Source: Saccharospirillaceae bacterium (lineage in GTDB: Bacteria > Pseudomonadota > Gammaproteobacteria > Pseudomonadales > Oceanobacteraceae). Taken from it: DNA of 47,733 nucleotides. Below the pieces are notes generated by a model, which worked only from the letters and a program-made list of their open reading frames with translations, searched no databases and had not been told where the DNA came from. Location: positions 1 to 47,733 of the forward strand of contig JAJOJJ010000028.1 in assembly GCA_021208685.1 (NCBI GenBank). Direction: 5' to 3'. Positions 16,845 to 28,713 of this stretch are shown piece by piece. Both the position numbers and the translations under genes were made by a program. The first letter of the stretch is position 1. The number at the start of each line of letters is the position of its first letter.

Positions 16845-17483
16845 ATGGTTAATCTTGGCGATATCCGTCGGCAATACACTCAGGGCCGGTTAGATGAGCA
16901 GACAGCGGCGGCTGATCCTATGACTCAGTTTCATGCCTGGTTTGAACAGTATCGCGGCACTGATCCGCTGGAACCGACCATTATGACGGTTGCTTCGGTC
17001 GATGCCGACGGACAGCCCTGGCAGCGTATTCTGTTGCTGAAAGCCTACGACGAAAACGGCTTTGTATTTTTCACCAATTATGACAGCAACAAAGGCCAGC
17101 ACTTTGCAGCAAACGCCCGTGCCAGCCTGCATTTTTTCTGGATTAATCTGGAGCGCCAGGTACAGGTACAGGGCATGGTTGAAAAAATCAGCCGCGCTGA
17201 GGCGGAAGCCTATTTCCATTCCCGTCCGCGAGACAGTCAGCTGGGAGCCTGGGCTTCGGCGCAAAGCCGTCCGCTGGCCGACCGCGCCACGCTGGAAGCT
17301 AAATTTGCCGAGGTATCGGAACAATACGCCGGGCAGGATGTTCCACTGCCGGATTACTGGGGTGGCTATCGCCTGAAGCCTGCGCGTATGGAATTCTGGC
17401 AGGGGGGTGAACACCGTCTGCATGACCGGCTGGAGTATTCACTGGCAGGCGGTGAGTGGAATAAGCAGCGCTTAAATCCCTGA
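16845..17483 (+). CDS. pdxH: Pyridoxamine 5'-phosphate oxidase
   Basis: 212-residue FMN-dependent enzyme that oxidises pyridoxine or pyridoxamine 5'-phosphate to pyridoxal 5'-phosphate, the final step of vitamin B6 synthesis and salvage. Length and sequence match PdxH throughout: WQRILLLKAYDENGFVFFTNY in the FMN-binding barrel, SRPRDSQLGAWAS, and the C-terminal GGYRLKPARMEFWQGGEHRLHDR with the conserved basic residues. ATG at 16845 has GCAGGAGACTTT in front. It appears to be a single gene. Confidence 0.96.
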   Translation: MVNLGDIRRQYTQGRLDEQTAAADPMTQFHAWFEQYRGTDPLEPTIMTVASVDADGQPWQRILLLKAYDENGFVFFTNYDSNKGQHFAANARASLHFFWINLERQVQVQGMVEKISRAEAEAYFHSRPRDSQLGAWASAQSRPLADRATLEAKFAEVSEQYAGQDVPLPDYWGGYRLKPARMEFWQGGEHRLHDRLEYSLAGGEWNKQRLNP

Positions 17484-17581
17484 GCAGACGCTTCCCGGCA
17501 GAGAGGGCAGCCAGATGCGATACCGGGTATTGGGCTGTTCTTTCTTTTGGTTTTTGTTCTTTTGTACTTTCTGCGTTACCG

Positions 17582-17603
17582 GCTGACTGGCAAGCCAGTC
17601 AGC
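17582..17603. terminator. Perfect inverted repeat between pdxH and chemoreceptor gene
   Basis: GCTGACTGGC-AA-GCCAGTCAGC forms a 10-bp perfect stem between the two convergent genes. A pyrimidine-rich tract (TTCTTTCTTTTGG and on) precedes it. There is no T run after the stem. Confidence 0.45.
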
Positions 17604-17611
17604 GCCCTCGC

Positions 17612-19276
17612 TTATTCGCTGCGATAGCCAATGCGGAAACCTCCCCAGTGGCGGCCATTGACGTAAATCGGCACGGATAAGTCATGCATGACTTCGCCGG
17701 TATCACGTTTGTAGGTTTGCAATAAAAAAGGACGCGTATTTGAGCCGCAACGTGATCCCGTACGGTCATTGAAAATGCGTTTGGTGCGGTTCTGCAGTAA
17801 ATCTGTACTGTAATCACCGGTCAGCGGCTGGCAGAAACGCTTGTTATGGGTCGGGAAGTAACCGTTCACATCAACGGCTCCGGCATAAGCGATATTTGTG
17901 TTGCGTGTCAGTATGGGTTCCTGAACAGCCGGAAAATTCTGATCACTGAATGTGTCATACGCGGTGGAATACTTGGTTGGGCTTGTACCTTTTATAGCCT
18001 GATAGTGGGTATCAAAAACCTGCTGCTCGGTTAATGTTCCCCGGCTGATGGCCTGGCTCAGTAATTCCCCAATGGCTTTAGCGGCTTCGATAGCCTCATG
18101 TTTTGCGCTGTCGTGCGGTTCCCCCAGTTCGGTATCACCAAAGGCTTCGTAAATTTTTTCAGCGGTTTCGGATAATGCCAGCGAGCGTTGCGCAATGGAG
18201 GCAATCTCTTCTTCGGTTAATTGCAGGCGTTTGCTGGTTTCCTGAACAATGGACGAGATATGGCTGATACTGTGACTGTTTTCCTGCACGCTCGACGCAA
18301 TGGTGCTGATGCTGTGTTCGATGGCTTCTGAGCGGTCATAAATTTCATTCAGATGGTTGCTGATGTTTTGTGTCATCTGCACACCATTATCGATGGTAAC
18401 CGTCAGTTGCTGACTGTTGCCGACCGCATTTTTAATTTCCTGGTTGATCTGATTAACCGTATTGCCGATCTGTTGGGTGGCATCGGATGTTTTGGCAGCC
18501 AGAGCCCGGACTTCATCAGCAACCACCGCAAATCCGCGTCCCTGTTCTCCGGCGCGGGCGGCCTCAATAGCGGCATTCAATGCCAGCAGATTGGTTTGTT
18601 CTGCAATATCGCTGATCACCCGGGTGACGGCTTTGATCTCTTCGGATTTTGCTTCCAGCTGCGCAATTAACTCTGCATTGGTATTGACCTGCTGGCGTGT
18701 GCCTTCCATTTGCGGAATGGTGTTATCAACCGCTTTTTTACCCTGAGAGTTAATGCTTTTGGCTTCTCCGGCTGCGCGTGCGGCTTCCTGAGTCTGCCTG
18801 ACCATCTGTTCTACGGTGTCATGAATTTGTCGGGCGGAGCTGACAATCTGCTCTGTATCGGCCACTTCATCATGAATTTTGGTTTTCATCTGATCCGCGG
18901 CGTACGACATTTCTGCTGCTGCTATGGCGATGCGGCCACCATGCGCTGAAAGTTGCCCGCGCAATTCACTGTATATCGTCAGTTGTTGCTCAAGCCGCTG
19001 CATTTCAACCTTCAGATAATCGGGCAGGGGGTGCCGTTTGGGGTCGTAATCGCTTCCGGAGTGGGTCAGGCGATGAGCGATCTGATGGCTGAGTAAAATC
19101 TGCGGGCGGATCATCAGGTAATACAGTGCTGCTGACGTTATGCTGGTACCTGCCAGAATGGCTGTGATTTCACCCGCGTGGATCAGCTCTGGCATATTCA
19201 TCAGCTGTGCAGCCAGCAGACTGGCGCCGCTGCTGATAGCCCACACTGAGAAAATTCGGGTTCCATATTTCGACAT
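17612..19276 (-). CDS. Methyl-accepting chemotaxis protein with C-terminal sensor-like domain
   Basis: 554-residue chemoreceptor. Two hydrophobic segments at the N-terminus (about 5-20 and 30-57) are separated by only a short loop, so there is no large periplasmic sensor. A methylation and signalling coiled coil follows, with the hairpin tip [20 protein letters not shown] and [15 protein letters not shown]. About 140 residues after it contain [34 protein letters not shown] and [10 protein letters not shown], a C-terminal domain that probably senses a ligand in the cytoplasm. ATG at 19276 is preferred over one 102 bases upstream because GGAG lies six bases before it. Confidence 0.9.
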   Translation of the reverse strand: MSKYGTRIFSVWAISSGASLLAAQLMNMPELIHAGEITAILAGTSITSAALYYLMIRPQILLSHQIAHRLTHSGSDYDPKRHPLPDYLKVEMQRLEQQLTIYSELRGQLSAHGGRIAIAAAEMSYAADQMKTKIHDEVADTEQIVSSARQIHDTVEQMVRQTQEAARAAGEAKSINSQGKKAVDNTIPQMEGTRQQVNTNAELIAQLEAKSEEIKAVTRVISDIAEQTNLLALNAAIEAARAGEQGRGFAVVADEVRALAAKTSDATQQIGNTVNQINQEIKNAVGNSQQLTVTIDNGVQMTQNISNHLNEIYDRSEAIEHSISTIASSVQENSHSISHISSIVQETSKRLQLTEEEIASIAQRSLALSETAEKIYEAFGDTELGEPHDSAKHEAIEAAKAIGELLSQAISRGTLTEQQVFDTHYQAIKGTSPTKYSTAYDTFSDQNFPAVQEPILTRNTNIAYAGAVDVNGYFPTHNKRFCQPLTGDYSTDLLQNRTKRIFNDRTGSRCGSNTRPFLLQTYKRDTGEVMHDLSVPIYVNGRHWGGFRIGYRSE

Positions 19277-19561
19277 GTTACGCTCCGGAGAATCCATCCC
19301 ATTCAGAGTAGTCAAAATTGAGACATACCGTAGTGGTAAATGGTCTAAGGGGCCTGCGCCGTTGTGCGTCGGGGGCAATGCAGTGGTATTGAATGTATAA
19401 CGTGACTTTTTTACAGGGTATCCCGCGCTTTAGGCGTCATAACGTAAGGCGGTCAGACGTGAGCAGGGTAAAAAGAAAAGAGAATGAGCAATATCAGAGT
19501 CTGAAGCGTTATGTATAAACGAACAGGAGAGGTAATTCAGAAGAGAGATTGTATTCCACCC

Positions 19562-19592
19562 TTTATTCTTTACCCGTGCAGGTAAGAATAAA
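19562..19592 (-). terminator. Hairpin directly after the tRNA-Leu cluster
   Basis: On the minus strand TTTATTCTTACC and GGTAAAGAATAAA pair with one bulged base, immediately after the last tRNA's CCA. There is no U run, so it could be a terminator or a processing hairpin. The rest of 19277-19561, upstream of the chemoreceptor, shows no gene. Confidence 0.4.
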
Positions 19593-19678
19593 TGGTGCCG
19601 AAGGAGAGACTCGAACTCTCACGAGCAAAGCTCACAGCGACCTGAACACTGCGTGTCTACCAATTTCACCACTTCGGC
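19593..19678 (-). tRNA. tRNA-Leu (CAG)
   Basis: 86 bases including an encoded CCA. The acceptor stem is GCCGAAG/CTTCGGC, with a long variable arm typical of leucine tRNAs, a TTCGAGTC T-loop and an anticodon loop TTCAGGT giving CAG. The body from the D-arm to the T-arm is the same as in the next tRNA; only the acceptor stem differs. Confidence 0.95.
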
Positions 19679-19716
19679 GTGGATCTGTAAGTCTGAGACT
19701 TATCAGTTTTTAATAA

Positions 19717-19802
19717 TGGTGCCCAGGGAGAGACTCGAACTCTCACGAGCAAAGCTCACAGCGACCTGAACACTGCGTGTCTACCAATTTCACCACCTGG
19801 GC
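19717..19802 (-). tRNA. tRNA-Leu (CAG), second copy
   Basis: 86 bases with encoded CCA, anticodon CAG and acceptor stem GCCCAGG paired with CCTGGGC. The internal sequence equals that of the tRNA at 19593-19678, indicating duplication or gene conversion. It is 38 bases upstream of that copy in transcript order. Confidence 0.95.
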
Positions 19803-19856
19803 ATTGAGGCGCGGCATGTTACCATTTCGCACTTCGTACTGACAGCATCTTTTGCT

Positions 19857-19943
19857 TGGTACCAGAGGCCGGACTCGAACCGGCACACCCGCAAAGGCGG
19901 GGGATTTTGAATCCCCTGCGTCTACCAATTTCGCCACTCTGGC
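19857..19943 (-). tRNA. tRNA-Leu (CAA)
   Basis: 87 bases with encoded CCA, acceptor stem GCCAGAG/CTCTGGC, a long variable arm and an anticodon loop TTCAAAA giving CAA. It is first in the probable three-tRNA transcript. Confidence 0.95.
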
Positions 19944-20127
19944 GCGTTAGTAGCTCGTCAGTGGCGCGCATATTACCGGGATTATTTTTGCTGTCAACAC
20001 TTTTTTTCTAATGATTTCCTTAACTTAGCAAAGTATCTCCGGTAATCTTGCGGCTCTTTCAGCAAATACAGCAAAACGGCTGTTTCTGCCGCCGGACAAT
20101 GGCCGCAGCGACCCTGTTCGTGACGAT

Positions 20128-22352
<2,225 letters not shown>

Positions 22353-22441
22353 ATAACACGCGGCGCTTAACTGCGCTGTCTGTAAACATTTTGTCGTTCA
22401 GCCGTGACAGACTCACGGTAAGTAATTGGGAGACTCTCTAC

Positions 22442-22807
22442 ATGAAAGCAATTCTGGCAGCTCTGGCCTTAACTACCTCCGGTCTGGCGATGGCCGATGG
22501 TGCAGCGGCTGCACAACAGCCAATGGGAATTACCGGTCAGCTGGTATTTCTGGGTGGTTTTCTGCTGATTTTCTACTTCCTGCTGTGGCGTCCGCAGAGC
22601 AAACGTCAGAAAGAGCATAAAAATCTGATCGGTGGCCTGAGCAAAGGTGATGAAGTGGTAACCGCCGGCGGTATGCTGGGTAAAATCACCAAAGTGACCG
22701 ATGATTTTGTGGTGATCGAAGTGGCTGACGGCGTGCAATTGCCGGTACAGAAAGTCGCGGTGACTGCGGCACTGCCTAAAGGCACCATCAAAGACGTTAA
22801 AGCTTAA
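22442..22807 (+). CDS. yajC: Sec translocon accessory protein YajC
   Basis: 121-residue single-span inner-membrane protein that associates with SecDF and the SecYEG channel. One membrane segment (about 30-50, LVFLGGFLLIFYFLLWRPQ) is followed by the conserved RPQSKRQKEH and by GDEVVTAGGMLGKITKV. The first 20 residues resemble a signal sequence. ATG at 22442 has GGGAGACTCTCTAC in front. An intrinsic terminator-like hairpin separates it from secD. Confidence 0.95.
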   Translation: MKAILAALALTTSGLAMADGAAAAQQPMGITGQLVFLGGFLLIFYFLLWRPQSKRQKEHKNLIGGLSKGDEVVTAGGMLGKITKVTDDFVVIEVADGVQLPVQKVAVTAALPKGTIKDVKA

Positions 22808-22826
22808 GTCCCGTAACCGGGCTCAG

Positions 22827-22857
22827 GACGGTCTCTCAGGAGACCGTCTTTGTTTTC
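22827..22857 (+). terminator. Terminator-like hairpin between yajC and secD
   Basis: GACGGTCTC-TCAG-GAGACCGTC followed by TTTGTTTT, 19 bases after the yajC stop and 25 bases before the secD start. It looks able to end or reduce transcription inside the conserved operon. Confidence 0.75.
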
Positions 22858-22881
22858 TGAATAAGGAATAAGGGCAGCTGT

Positions 22882-24741
22882 ATGCTCAATAAATACCCGT
22901 TGTGGAAAAACCTTCTGATTGTGCTGGCACTGATATTTGCCGGCCTTTATGCCGCCCCTAACCTCTATCCGCCTGATCCTGCTATTCAGGTAACACCCGC
23001 TCGTTCCGGTGCGGAAATGTCAGAAGTGGTACTGAGTAACGTCCGTTCTGCCCTGCAGGAACGTGGCATTGATTTTTTTGGCGAAGAAGTGATCGGAAAT
23101 ACGGCACTGTTTCGCCTCACCAGCAATGACAATCAGCTGCCAGCCAAAGATGCGGTTCAGCGGTTGCTGGGAGATGAGTTTATTGTCGCACTGAATCTGG
23201 CACCAACGACTCCGGAGTGGCTGCTGAAGATGGGGGCAGGTCCGATGACATTAGGTCTGGATCTGAGTGGCGGTGTGCACTTCCTGATGGAAGTCGATAT
23301 GGATGATTATGTGAAAAGCAAAATCGCCAATTATCGGGAAGAATTCCGCAATCGTCTGCGCGAAGAACAGCTTAAATACCGCCGGATCCAGATAGAAGGT
23401 CACAGCCTGCGTATCAGCTTTGTTGATGGCGCTGTCAGGACGGAAGCCAACAGTTTTATTTCCCGTACGTACCCTGAATTTCTGCAGGAAAATGACGATA
23501 AAGGCGAGTATGCCGATGTGGTGCTGACGATCACTGAAGCCAAAATCAAAGAGTTTGAAGATTACGCCATCAAACAAAACCTCACGACTCTGCGTAACCG
23601 CGTAAACGAACTGGGTGTGGCCGAACCGCTGGTACAGCGTCAGGGCCGTAACCGCATCGTGGTTGAACTGCCGGGTGTGCAGGACACTGCTGAAGCCAAA
23701 AAAATTCTGGGTAAAGCCGCTAACCTCGAATTCCGCCTTGAAGCTGAACCCGGTGCCAGTCGTTTCCAGACGGAGGAATATGCGTTCCGTAACGAGCAGT
23801 TCCGCACAGCGCGTCTGGAAAAGACCCTGATTACAACCGGCGACAGTGTCACCAATGCGCAGCCGTCGTTTGATGAAAATGGCTTCCCTCAGGTGAATAT
23901 TGATCTCGATGCCAAAGGTGGCGCGATGATGACGCAAGTGACACGTAAGGCGGTAAAACGCCGTATGGCCGTGTTATTTGTTGAGCGCAAACCCAAAACA
24001 ACTTACGAAACCGTTGATGGAAAAGAAGTCCCTAAAACCATTCAGGTCGTGGAAAAATCCATCATCTCGCTGGCAACCATTCAAAGTGTTTTAGGAAACA
24101 GTTTCCGCATTACCGGTCTGGAATCCGCAGAAGCGTCAGAGTTGGCTCTGCTGCTGCGTGCCGGTGCTCTGGCGGCGCCCATGTACTTCGTTGAAGAACG
24201 TACGGTTGGTCCGAGCCTGGGGAAAGAGAATATTGAAATGGGCATGAATTCCGTCCTGCTGGGTCTGGCTCTTGTGCTGGTACTGATGGGCGTTTATTAC
24301 CGTCTGTTTGGTATTGTCGCCAACGTTGCCCTGCTGGCCAACATCGTCATTCTGATTGCCCTGATGTCAATTATTGGCGCCACATTAACGCTGCCGGGTA
24401 TTGCCGGTATCGTATTAACCGTCGGTATGGCGGTGGATGCCAACGTGCTGATTTTTGCCAGAATCCGCGAAGAACTTGGCAATGGCCGTTCGCCACAGCA
24501 AGCGATTCACGAAGGTTATAACCGTGCATTCGTGACGATTTTTGACGCTAACCTGACCACGCTGATTGTGGCTGTGATTTTGTTTGCGGTTGGTACCGGT
24601 CCGGTGAAGGGATTTGCGGTTACTCTCTCGTTCGGGATTATCACCTCTATGTTTACTGCGATTGTTCTGACCCGCGCCATTATTAACTGGATTTACGGTG
24701 GCCGCCGTATCGAAACCCTGTCTATCGGAGGTCAGTCATGA
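22882..24741 (+). CDS. secD: Protein translocase subunit SecD
   Basis: 619-residue RND-superfamily membrane protein that with SecF uses the proton motive force to complete protein export. An N-terminal membrane segment is followed by a large periplasmic region including the P1 head (to about residue 440), then five membrane segments. Typical SecD motifs are LGLDLSGGVHFLMEVD, LRNRVNELGVAEPLVQRQG, EERTVGPSLGKENIEMG and VGMAVDANVLIFARIREEL. The ATG of secF overlaps the stop codon (ATGA), indicating coupling. Confidence 0.97.
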   Translation: MLNKYPLWKNLLIVLALIFAGLYAAPNLYPPDPAIQVTPARSGAEMSEVVLSNVRSALQERGIDFFGEEVIGNTALFRLTSNDNQLPAKDAVQRLLGDEFIVALNLAPTTPEWLLKMGAGPMTLGLDLSGGVHFLMEVDMDDYVKSKIANYREEFRNRLREEQLKYRRIQIEGHSLRISFVDGAVRTEANSFISRTYPEFLQENDDKGEYADVVLTITEAKIKEFEDYAIKQNLTTLRNRVNELGVAEPLVQRQGRNRIVVELPGVQDTAEAKKILGKAANLEFRLEAEPGASRFQTEEYAFRNEQFRTARLEKTLITTGDSVTNAQPSFDENGFPQVNIDLDAKGGAMMTQVTRKAVKRRMAVLFVERKPKTTYETVDGKEVPKTIQVVEKSIISLATIQSVLGNSFRITGLESAEASELALLLRAGALAAPMYFVEERTVGPSLGKENIEMGMNSVLLGLALVLVLMGVYYRLFGIVANVALLANIVILIALMSIIGATLTLPGIAGIVLTVGMAVDANVLIFARIREELGNGRSPQQAIHEGYNRAFVTIFDANLTTLIVAVILFAVGTGPVKGFAVTLSFGIITSMFTAIVLTRAIINWIYGGRRIETLSIGGQS

Positions 24742-25655
24742 TCGGGGCGACCAATTTCAACTTTATGCGGTTGCGTTATGCCGCCAGCATTCTGTCCCTT
24801 GTTTTTATCGTTATATCCATTGTTGCTATTGCAACACGCGGCCTGAATCTGGGGCTGGATTTTACCGGCGGGACATTACTGGAAGTTCAGTACGAAACAC
24901 CGGAATCCATTGATCGTATTTCAACCGCGCTGGAGAGTGCCGGTTATCGTGACGTAACGGTTCAGCATTTTGGTGCCGAAACCGATGTTCTGGTGCGTAT
25001 GTCGGAGGCCTTCCGCGATAATCTGGGTGCAGAGGTTCTGAATATTCTGCAGACGCAGAGTGCTGACAATAAACTGACGCTGATGCGCAGCGAATTCGTG
25101 GGCGCTCAGGTAGGGGAAGAACTGCGCGACGAGGGTGGTCTGGCCTTATTGCTGGCGTTGTTTGTGGTGATGATTTACGTTGCCGCCCGTTTTCAGTTTA
25201 AGTTTTCTGTGGGTGCCGTGGTCGCGTTGTTCCACGACGTGATCATCATTATCGGTCTGTTTGCACTGTTTCAGTGGGAATTTGACCTGACGGTTATGGC
25301 GGCTCTGCTGGCGGTTATCGGTTACTCGCTGAACGATACCATCGTGGTGTCGGATCACATCCGTGAAAACTTCCGCATGCTGCGTCGTGGTGACTCGGAA
25401 GAGGTAATCAATTACTCCATCAACCAGACGCTGGGTCGTACTATTATGACCTCCTTAACCACGGCATTGGTGTTATTTGCACTGATGGTGGTGGGCGGTG
25501 ATCTGATTCACAACTTCGCTGTGGCGCTGATGATTGGTGTGTTGGTTGGTACTTACTCATCGGTATTCGTGGCCTCCAGTCTGCTGCTGATGATGAACAT
25601 CAGCCGTGAAGATCTGATGCCACCGGAAGAGGAAGAAGTGGACGATCGGCCATAA
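24738..25655 (+). CDS. secF: Protein translocase subunit SecF
   Basis: 305-residue partner of SecD with six predicted membrane segments and a periplasmic loop after the first. Signatures are RGLNLGLDFTGGTLLEVQY, RSEFVGAQVGEELRDEGG and GYSLNDTIVVSDHIRENFR. The start overlaps the secD stop by four bases. A strong terminator follows, closing the queA-to-secF run. Confidence 0.97.
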   Translation: MIGATNFNFMRLRYAASILSLVFIVISIVAIATRGLNLGLDFTGGTLLEVQYETPESIDRISTALESAGYRDVTVQHFGAETDVLVRMSEAFRDNLGAEVLNILQTQSADNKLTLMRSEFVGAQVGEELRDEGGLALLLALFVVMIYVAARFQFKFSVGAVVALFHDVIIIIGLFALFQWEFDLTVMAALLAVIGYSLNDTIVVSDHIRENFRMLRRGDSEEVINYSINQTLGRTIMTSLTTALVLFALMVVGGDLIHNFAVALMIGVLVGTYSSVFVASSLLLMMNISREDLMPPEEEEVDDRP

Positions 25656-25671
25656 TCGTTTCCGGTCAGTT

Positions 25672-25703
25672 AAAAACGCATCGCCTGGCGATGCGTTTTT
25701 TTT
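25672..25703 (+). terminator. Rho-independent terminator after secF
   Basis: ACGCATCGCC-T-GGCGATGCGT with an A run before and eight T after the stem, 17 bases past the secF stop. Confidence 0.88.
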
Positions 25704-25743
25704 ATCTTTTTACAGCGTTTAATCTGACAACTGCGGACATTGT

Positions 25744-26595
25744 ATGCTGAGCTACCGCCATGCTTTTCATGCCGGCAATTTCGCCGACGTTCTGAAACAC
25801 CTGATTCAGGTGGAAATCCTGCAGTACCTGCAGCAGAAGGAAAAACCTTTCGTCTATATCGACACGCATTCGGGTGCCGGAATGTATTCTCTGCAATCGG
25901 CGGAAGCAGAAAAAAATGCCGAATATGAAACCGGCATTGGCCGCCTGCAACACTGTGATTGGCCGGAGCTACAGGATTATCTTCAGGCGGTGGCGAACAG
26001 TCGCCCGCAACATGATCAGAGTGGTCTGACGGCCAGTCAGGTGTATCCGGGGTCGCCACGTCTGGGGCAGCTATTTCTGCGGGAGCAGGATCGTGCGCAA
26101 TTGTTTGAATTGCATCCGCAGGATTTTCGTCTTTTGGACGAGTTAATGGCAGCGGATCGCCGTATCCGGGTTGAACAGAGTGATGGCTTTAAAGGATTAA
26201 TTGCCGCATTACCGCCGCGTGAGCGTCGTGGACTGGTATTGATCGACCCGCCGTATGAAATTAAAAGTGATTATGAACTGGTGGTCGAAACCCTGGTAAA
26301 AGCGCATCGTCGCTTCGCGACCGGTATTTATGCACTCTGGTATCCGGTCGTCGAGCGCAGCCGGATTCATAAACTGGAACAGCAGCTTAAAGCCACAGGT
26401 ATCGCCCGTATTCAGTTATTTGAACTGGGTTTGAGCGCGGATACTGACGGACGGGGAATGACGTCATCCGGCATGATTGTGATTAATCCGCCGTGGACTT
26501 TAAACGCCAAAATGCAGAATCTTCTGCCACGTCTGAGCGAATTACTGGCGGGCAAACAGGGCGTATGGCGCTGTGAAGAATTAGCGGGCGAATAA
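25744..26595 (+). CDS. rlmJ: 23S rRNA (adenine2030-N6)-methyltransferase RlmJ
   Basis: 283-residue S-adenosylmethionine-dependent methyltransferase. The N-terminus MLSYRHAFHAGNFADVLKH is highly characteristic. YIDTHSGAGMY supplies the cofactor-binding loop, and LVLIDPPYE is the catalytic DPPY-type motif of N6-adenine methyltransferases. The length is normal. It stands alone after the secF terminator and converges on the acyl-CoA ligase gene with a 27-base gap. Confidence 0.95.
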   Translation: MLSYRHAFHAGNFADVLKHLIQVEILQYLQQKEKPFVYIDTHSGAGMYSLQSAEAEKNAEYETGIGRLQHCDWPELQDYLQAVANSRPQHDQSGLTASQVYPGSPRLGQLFLREQDRAQLFELHPQDFRLLDELMAADRRIRVEQSDGFKGLIAALPPRERRGLVLIDPPYEIKSDYELVVETLVKAHRRFATGIYALWYPVVERSRIHKLEQQLKATGIARIQLFELGLSADTDGRGMTSSGMIVINPPWTLNAKMQNLLPRLSELLAGKQGVWRCEELAGE

Positions 26596-26622
26596 CGCCC
26601 GCTCTCTTTGGTTGTGTTGACG

Positions 26623-28266
26623 TCAGGCTTGTTGCCAGACCACAGACTGAGCATGTTCGCTCTGAATCAGGTCGTGGTATTTACTCTCAATTAAGTGACG
26701 TTTAATTTTCAGGGTTGGCGTCAGCAAACCATTTTCCACACTCCAGCTGTCATTAACGACCACCAGTGCGTCGAGACGGGCATGGCTCTCCAGTTTTTTA
26801 TTGATGTGTTCCAGTGTGTGTTGCAGGCTTTGACGTAAGTGGTCCCTGTTATGTGCCTGAGCTTCCGGTGTCAGTACAACCAAAGCAATCGGTTGCTTGA
26901 GATTGCTGCCGGTCACGCAAATTTGTTCGATCAGGGAATTTTCCATCAGCAGCGATTCAATCGGCACCGGTGCGACATATTTGCCTTTAGCCGTTTTGAA
27001 AATTTCTTTCAGGCGACCGGTAATACGGACATAGCCGTCGGCATCAATGGTGCCTTTATCTCCGGTGCGCAGGTAACCGTCGGGGGTAAAAGCCTCAGCG
27101 GTTTTTTCCGGCTCCAGATAGTATTCTTTCATCATGCAGGGGCCTTTCAGTTGTATTTCCCCATCTTCAGCAATGCGCAGATCAACGCCGTCATAAGGAT
27201 GGCCGATGCAGCCGATTTTATCGTGGCGAAATGGATAGCTCAGTGTTCCCAGTCCGTTGTTCTCCGACATGCCCCAGCCTTCGCTGATATTAATGCCAAT
27301 GCGCTCATACCAGTGCAGCGTGGCAGGCGAAATTGGCGCGGAACCGGAACCAAACAGACGGGCACTGTTGAGCCCCAGTTGCTGACGGATTTTTTTCGCG
27401 ACGATGCCTTTCAGTATCGGAATGCTGAGCAGACGGTTGAGTTTTTTCGGAGGAATTTTTGCCAGAACCCCCATCTGGAAGCGGGTCCAGAGACGGGGAA
27501 CGGAAATAAACAACGTCGGAGATACCTCTTTCAGGTTTTCAGCAAAAGTATCGAGAGATTCGACAAAGGAAACGCTGAAACCGTTGTAAAGACTGGCGCC
27601 TTCAACATATACCCGCTCAGTAATGTGAGCCAGTGGTAAATAACTGAGCATACGCTCTTTATTGCCGACTTTCAGCGCCTGCGCCAGCGCCTGACAGCTC
27701 CAGCCGTAAGCACCAAAGGTGTTGACGACACCTTTGGGATTTCCGGTGCTGCCTGACGTATAAATAATGGTCATGGTGTCTTCCGCAGCGGGTACCGGTG
27801 AGCTGGCCAGTGGTGGCTGTTGCAGCAATTCATGCCATTGATAGCGTGCCGGAATATCGCCATAAGGCATGGCAAAACGGGTGATGTGGGCATCAATGGC
27901 GGCACACTGGTGTTCGGTTTCGTCGAGCTTGCCAATGAATATTGCTTTGCAATTACTGTGGGCAAGCACGTAGCGGATGGTTTCCTGACCGGCGGTGAAA
28001 TAAATAGGAACGGATACGTGGCCTGCCATCATGATGGCAAGGTCAGTGATAAACCATTCGGCGCAATTCTTCGACAAAATGGCAATGTGTGAGCCTTGCT
28101 CAAAGTTTTGCGCAATCAGAGCGTTAGCGACTCTGCGCACCTGATCACCCACCTGAGACCAGGTCAGATCATGGTAAAGGCCACTGATCGGCTGGCGCAG
28201 ATAAACGGCATCCGGTGTGTTTTTTTCCCAGTAATAAAGCATTTCCAGAGGTGTTTTAACTGACAT
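26623..28266 (-). CDS. AMP-forming acyl-CoA synthetase (long-chain type)
   Basis: 547-residue adenylate-forming enzyme that probably activates a fatty acid to its acyl-CoA through an acyl-AMP. Motifs are the P-loop TIIYTSGSTGNPKG, the core SEGWGMSENNG, DGYLRTGDKG and GRLKEIFKTAKGKYVAP, the last typical of long-chain acyl-CoA synthetases. ATG at 28266 (MSVKTPLEML) was chosen because AAGGA lies seven bases upstream; a TTG six bases earlier is in frame. There is no membrane segment. The natural substrate cannot be told from sequence. Confidence 0.9.
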   Translation of the reverse strand: MSVKTPLEMLYYWEKNTPDAVYLRQPISGLYHDLTWSQVGDQVRRVANALIAQNFEQGSHIAILSKNCAEWFITDLAIMMAGHVSVPIYFTAGQETIRYVLAHSNCKAIFIGKLDETEHQCAAIDAHITRFAMPYGDIPARYQWHELLQQPPLASSPVPAAEDTMTIIYTSGSTGNPKGVVNTFGAYGWSCQALAQALKVGNKERMLSYLPLAHITERVYVEGASLYNGFSVSFVESLDTFAENLKEVSPTLFISVPRLWTRFQMGVLAKIPPKKLNRLLSIPILKGIVAKKIRQQLGLNSARLFGSGSAPISPATLHWYERIGINISEGWGMSENNGLGTLSYPFRHDKIGCIGHPYDGVDLRIAEDGEIQLKGPCMMKEYYLEPEKTAEAFTPDGYLRTGDKGTIDADGYVRITGRLKEIFKTAKGKYVAPVPIESLLMENSLIEQICVTGSNLKQPIALVVLTPEAQAHNRDHLRQSLQHTLEHINKKLESHARLDALVVVNDSWSVENGLLTPTLKIKRHLIESKYHDLIQSEHAQSVVWQQA

Positions 28267-28713
28267 ACGCAAATCCTTGTTATTTTTATCGCTGAATTTT
28301 CGGGCTGATTACACAGTAATAACGAACGCATTTTTGTTCTGTTAAGAATGGTAAATGACTGAACGCCCGGACATTAATGGATGATTCCGTTTTCCATACG
28401 TCATACTTACGGGTTATTTCATCAACCGTTGTATCAGCAGAAACCGGTTGCCCGCAACCCTGACCGTAAGCCTCTGAAACGGAGATTGCGGTATTTTGTC
28501 CTTTGTTGCCATATCCGTAACGGTTATCTCCGGCAAGAAAAAGGGTTATAAAGGCAGATAACAACATTGTTGACGTTGCATTGTTTTCATTTAATGCGCG
28601 CTAGAACAGGAAAGTAAGGCCCGAAGGGATAACCCGCAGCCTTTGTCCTGTTACTGCCCGGACCAAAACAATAAGAATAATCAAAACACCATGAAACTCA
28701 GCAGGATATTCGG
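28267..28713. other. Intergenic region with a doubtful small ORF
   Basis: 447 bases between divergent genes. A 93-codon minus-strand frame (28567-28286) begins MLLSAFITLFLAGDNRYGYG and could encode a small exported protein, but it lacks a ribosome binding site and a recognisable family. The promoters for the ligase and the binding-protein gene must be here. Nothing else is evident. Confidence 0.35.

Noticed and set aside
26839-27639. 266-codon plus-strand frame opposite the acyl-CoA synthetase
   Set aside because: The opposite strand carries all adenylation motifs; this frame has no domain.
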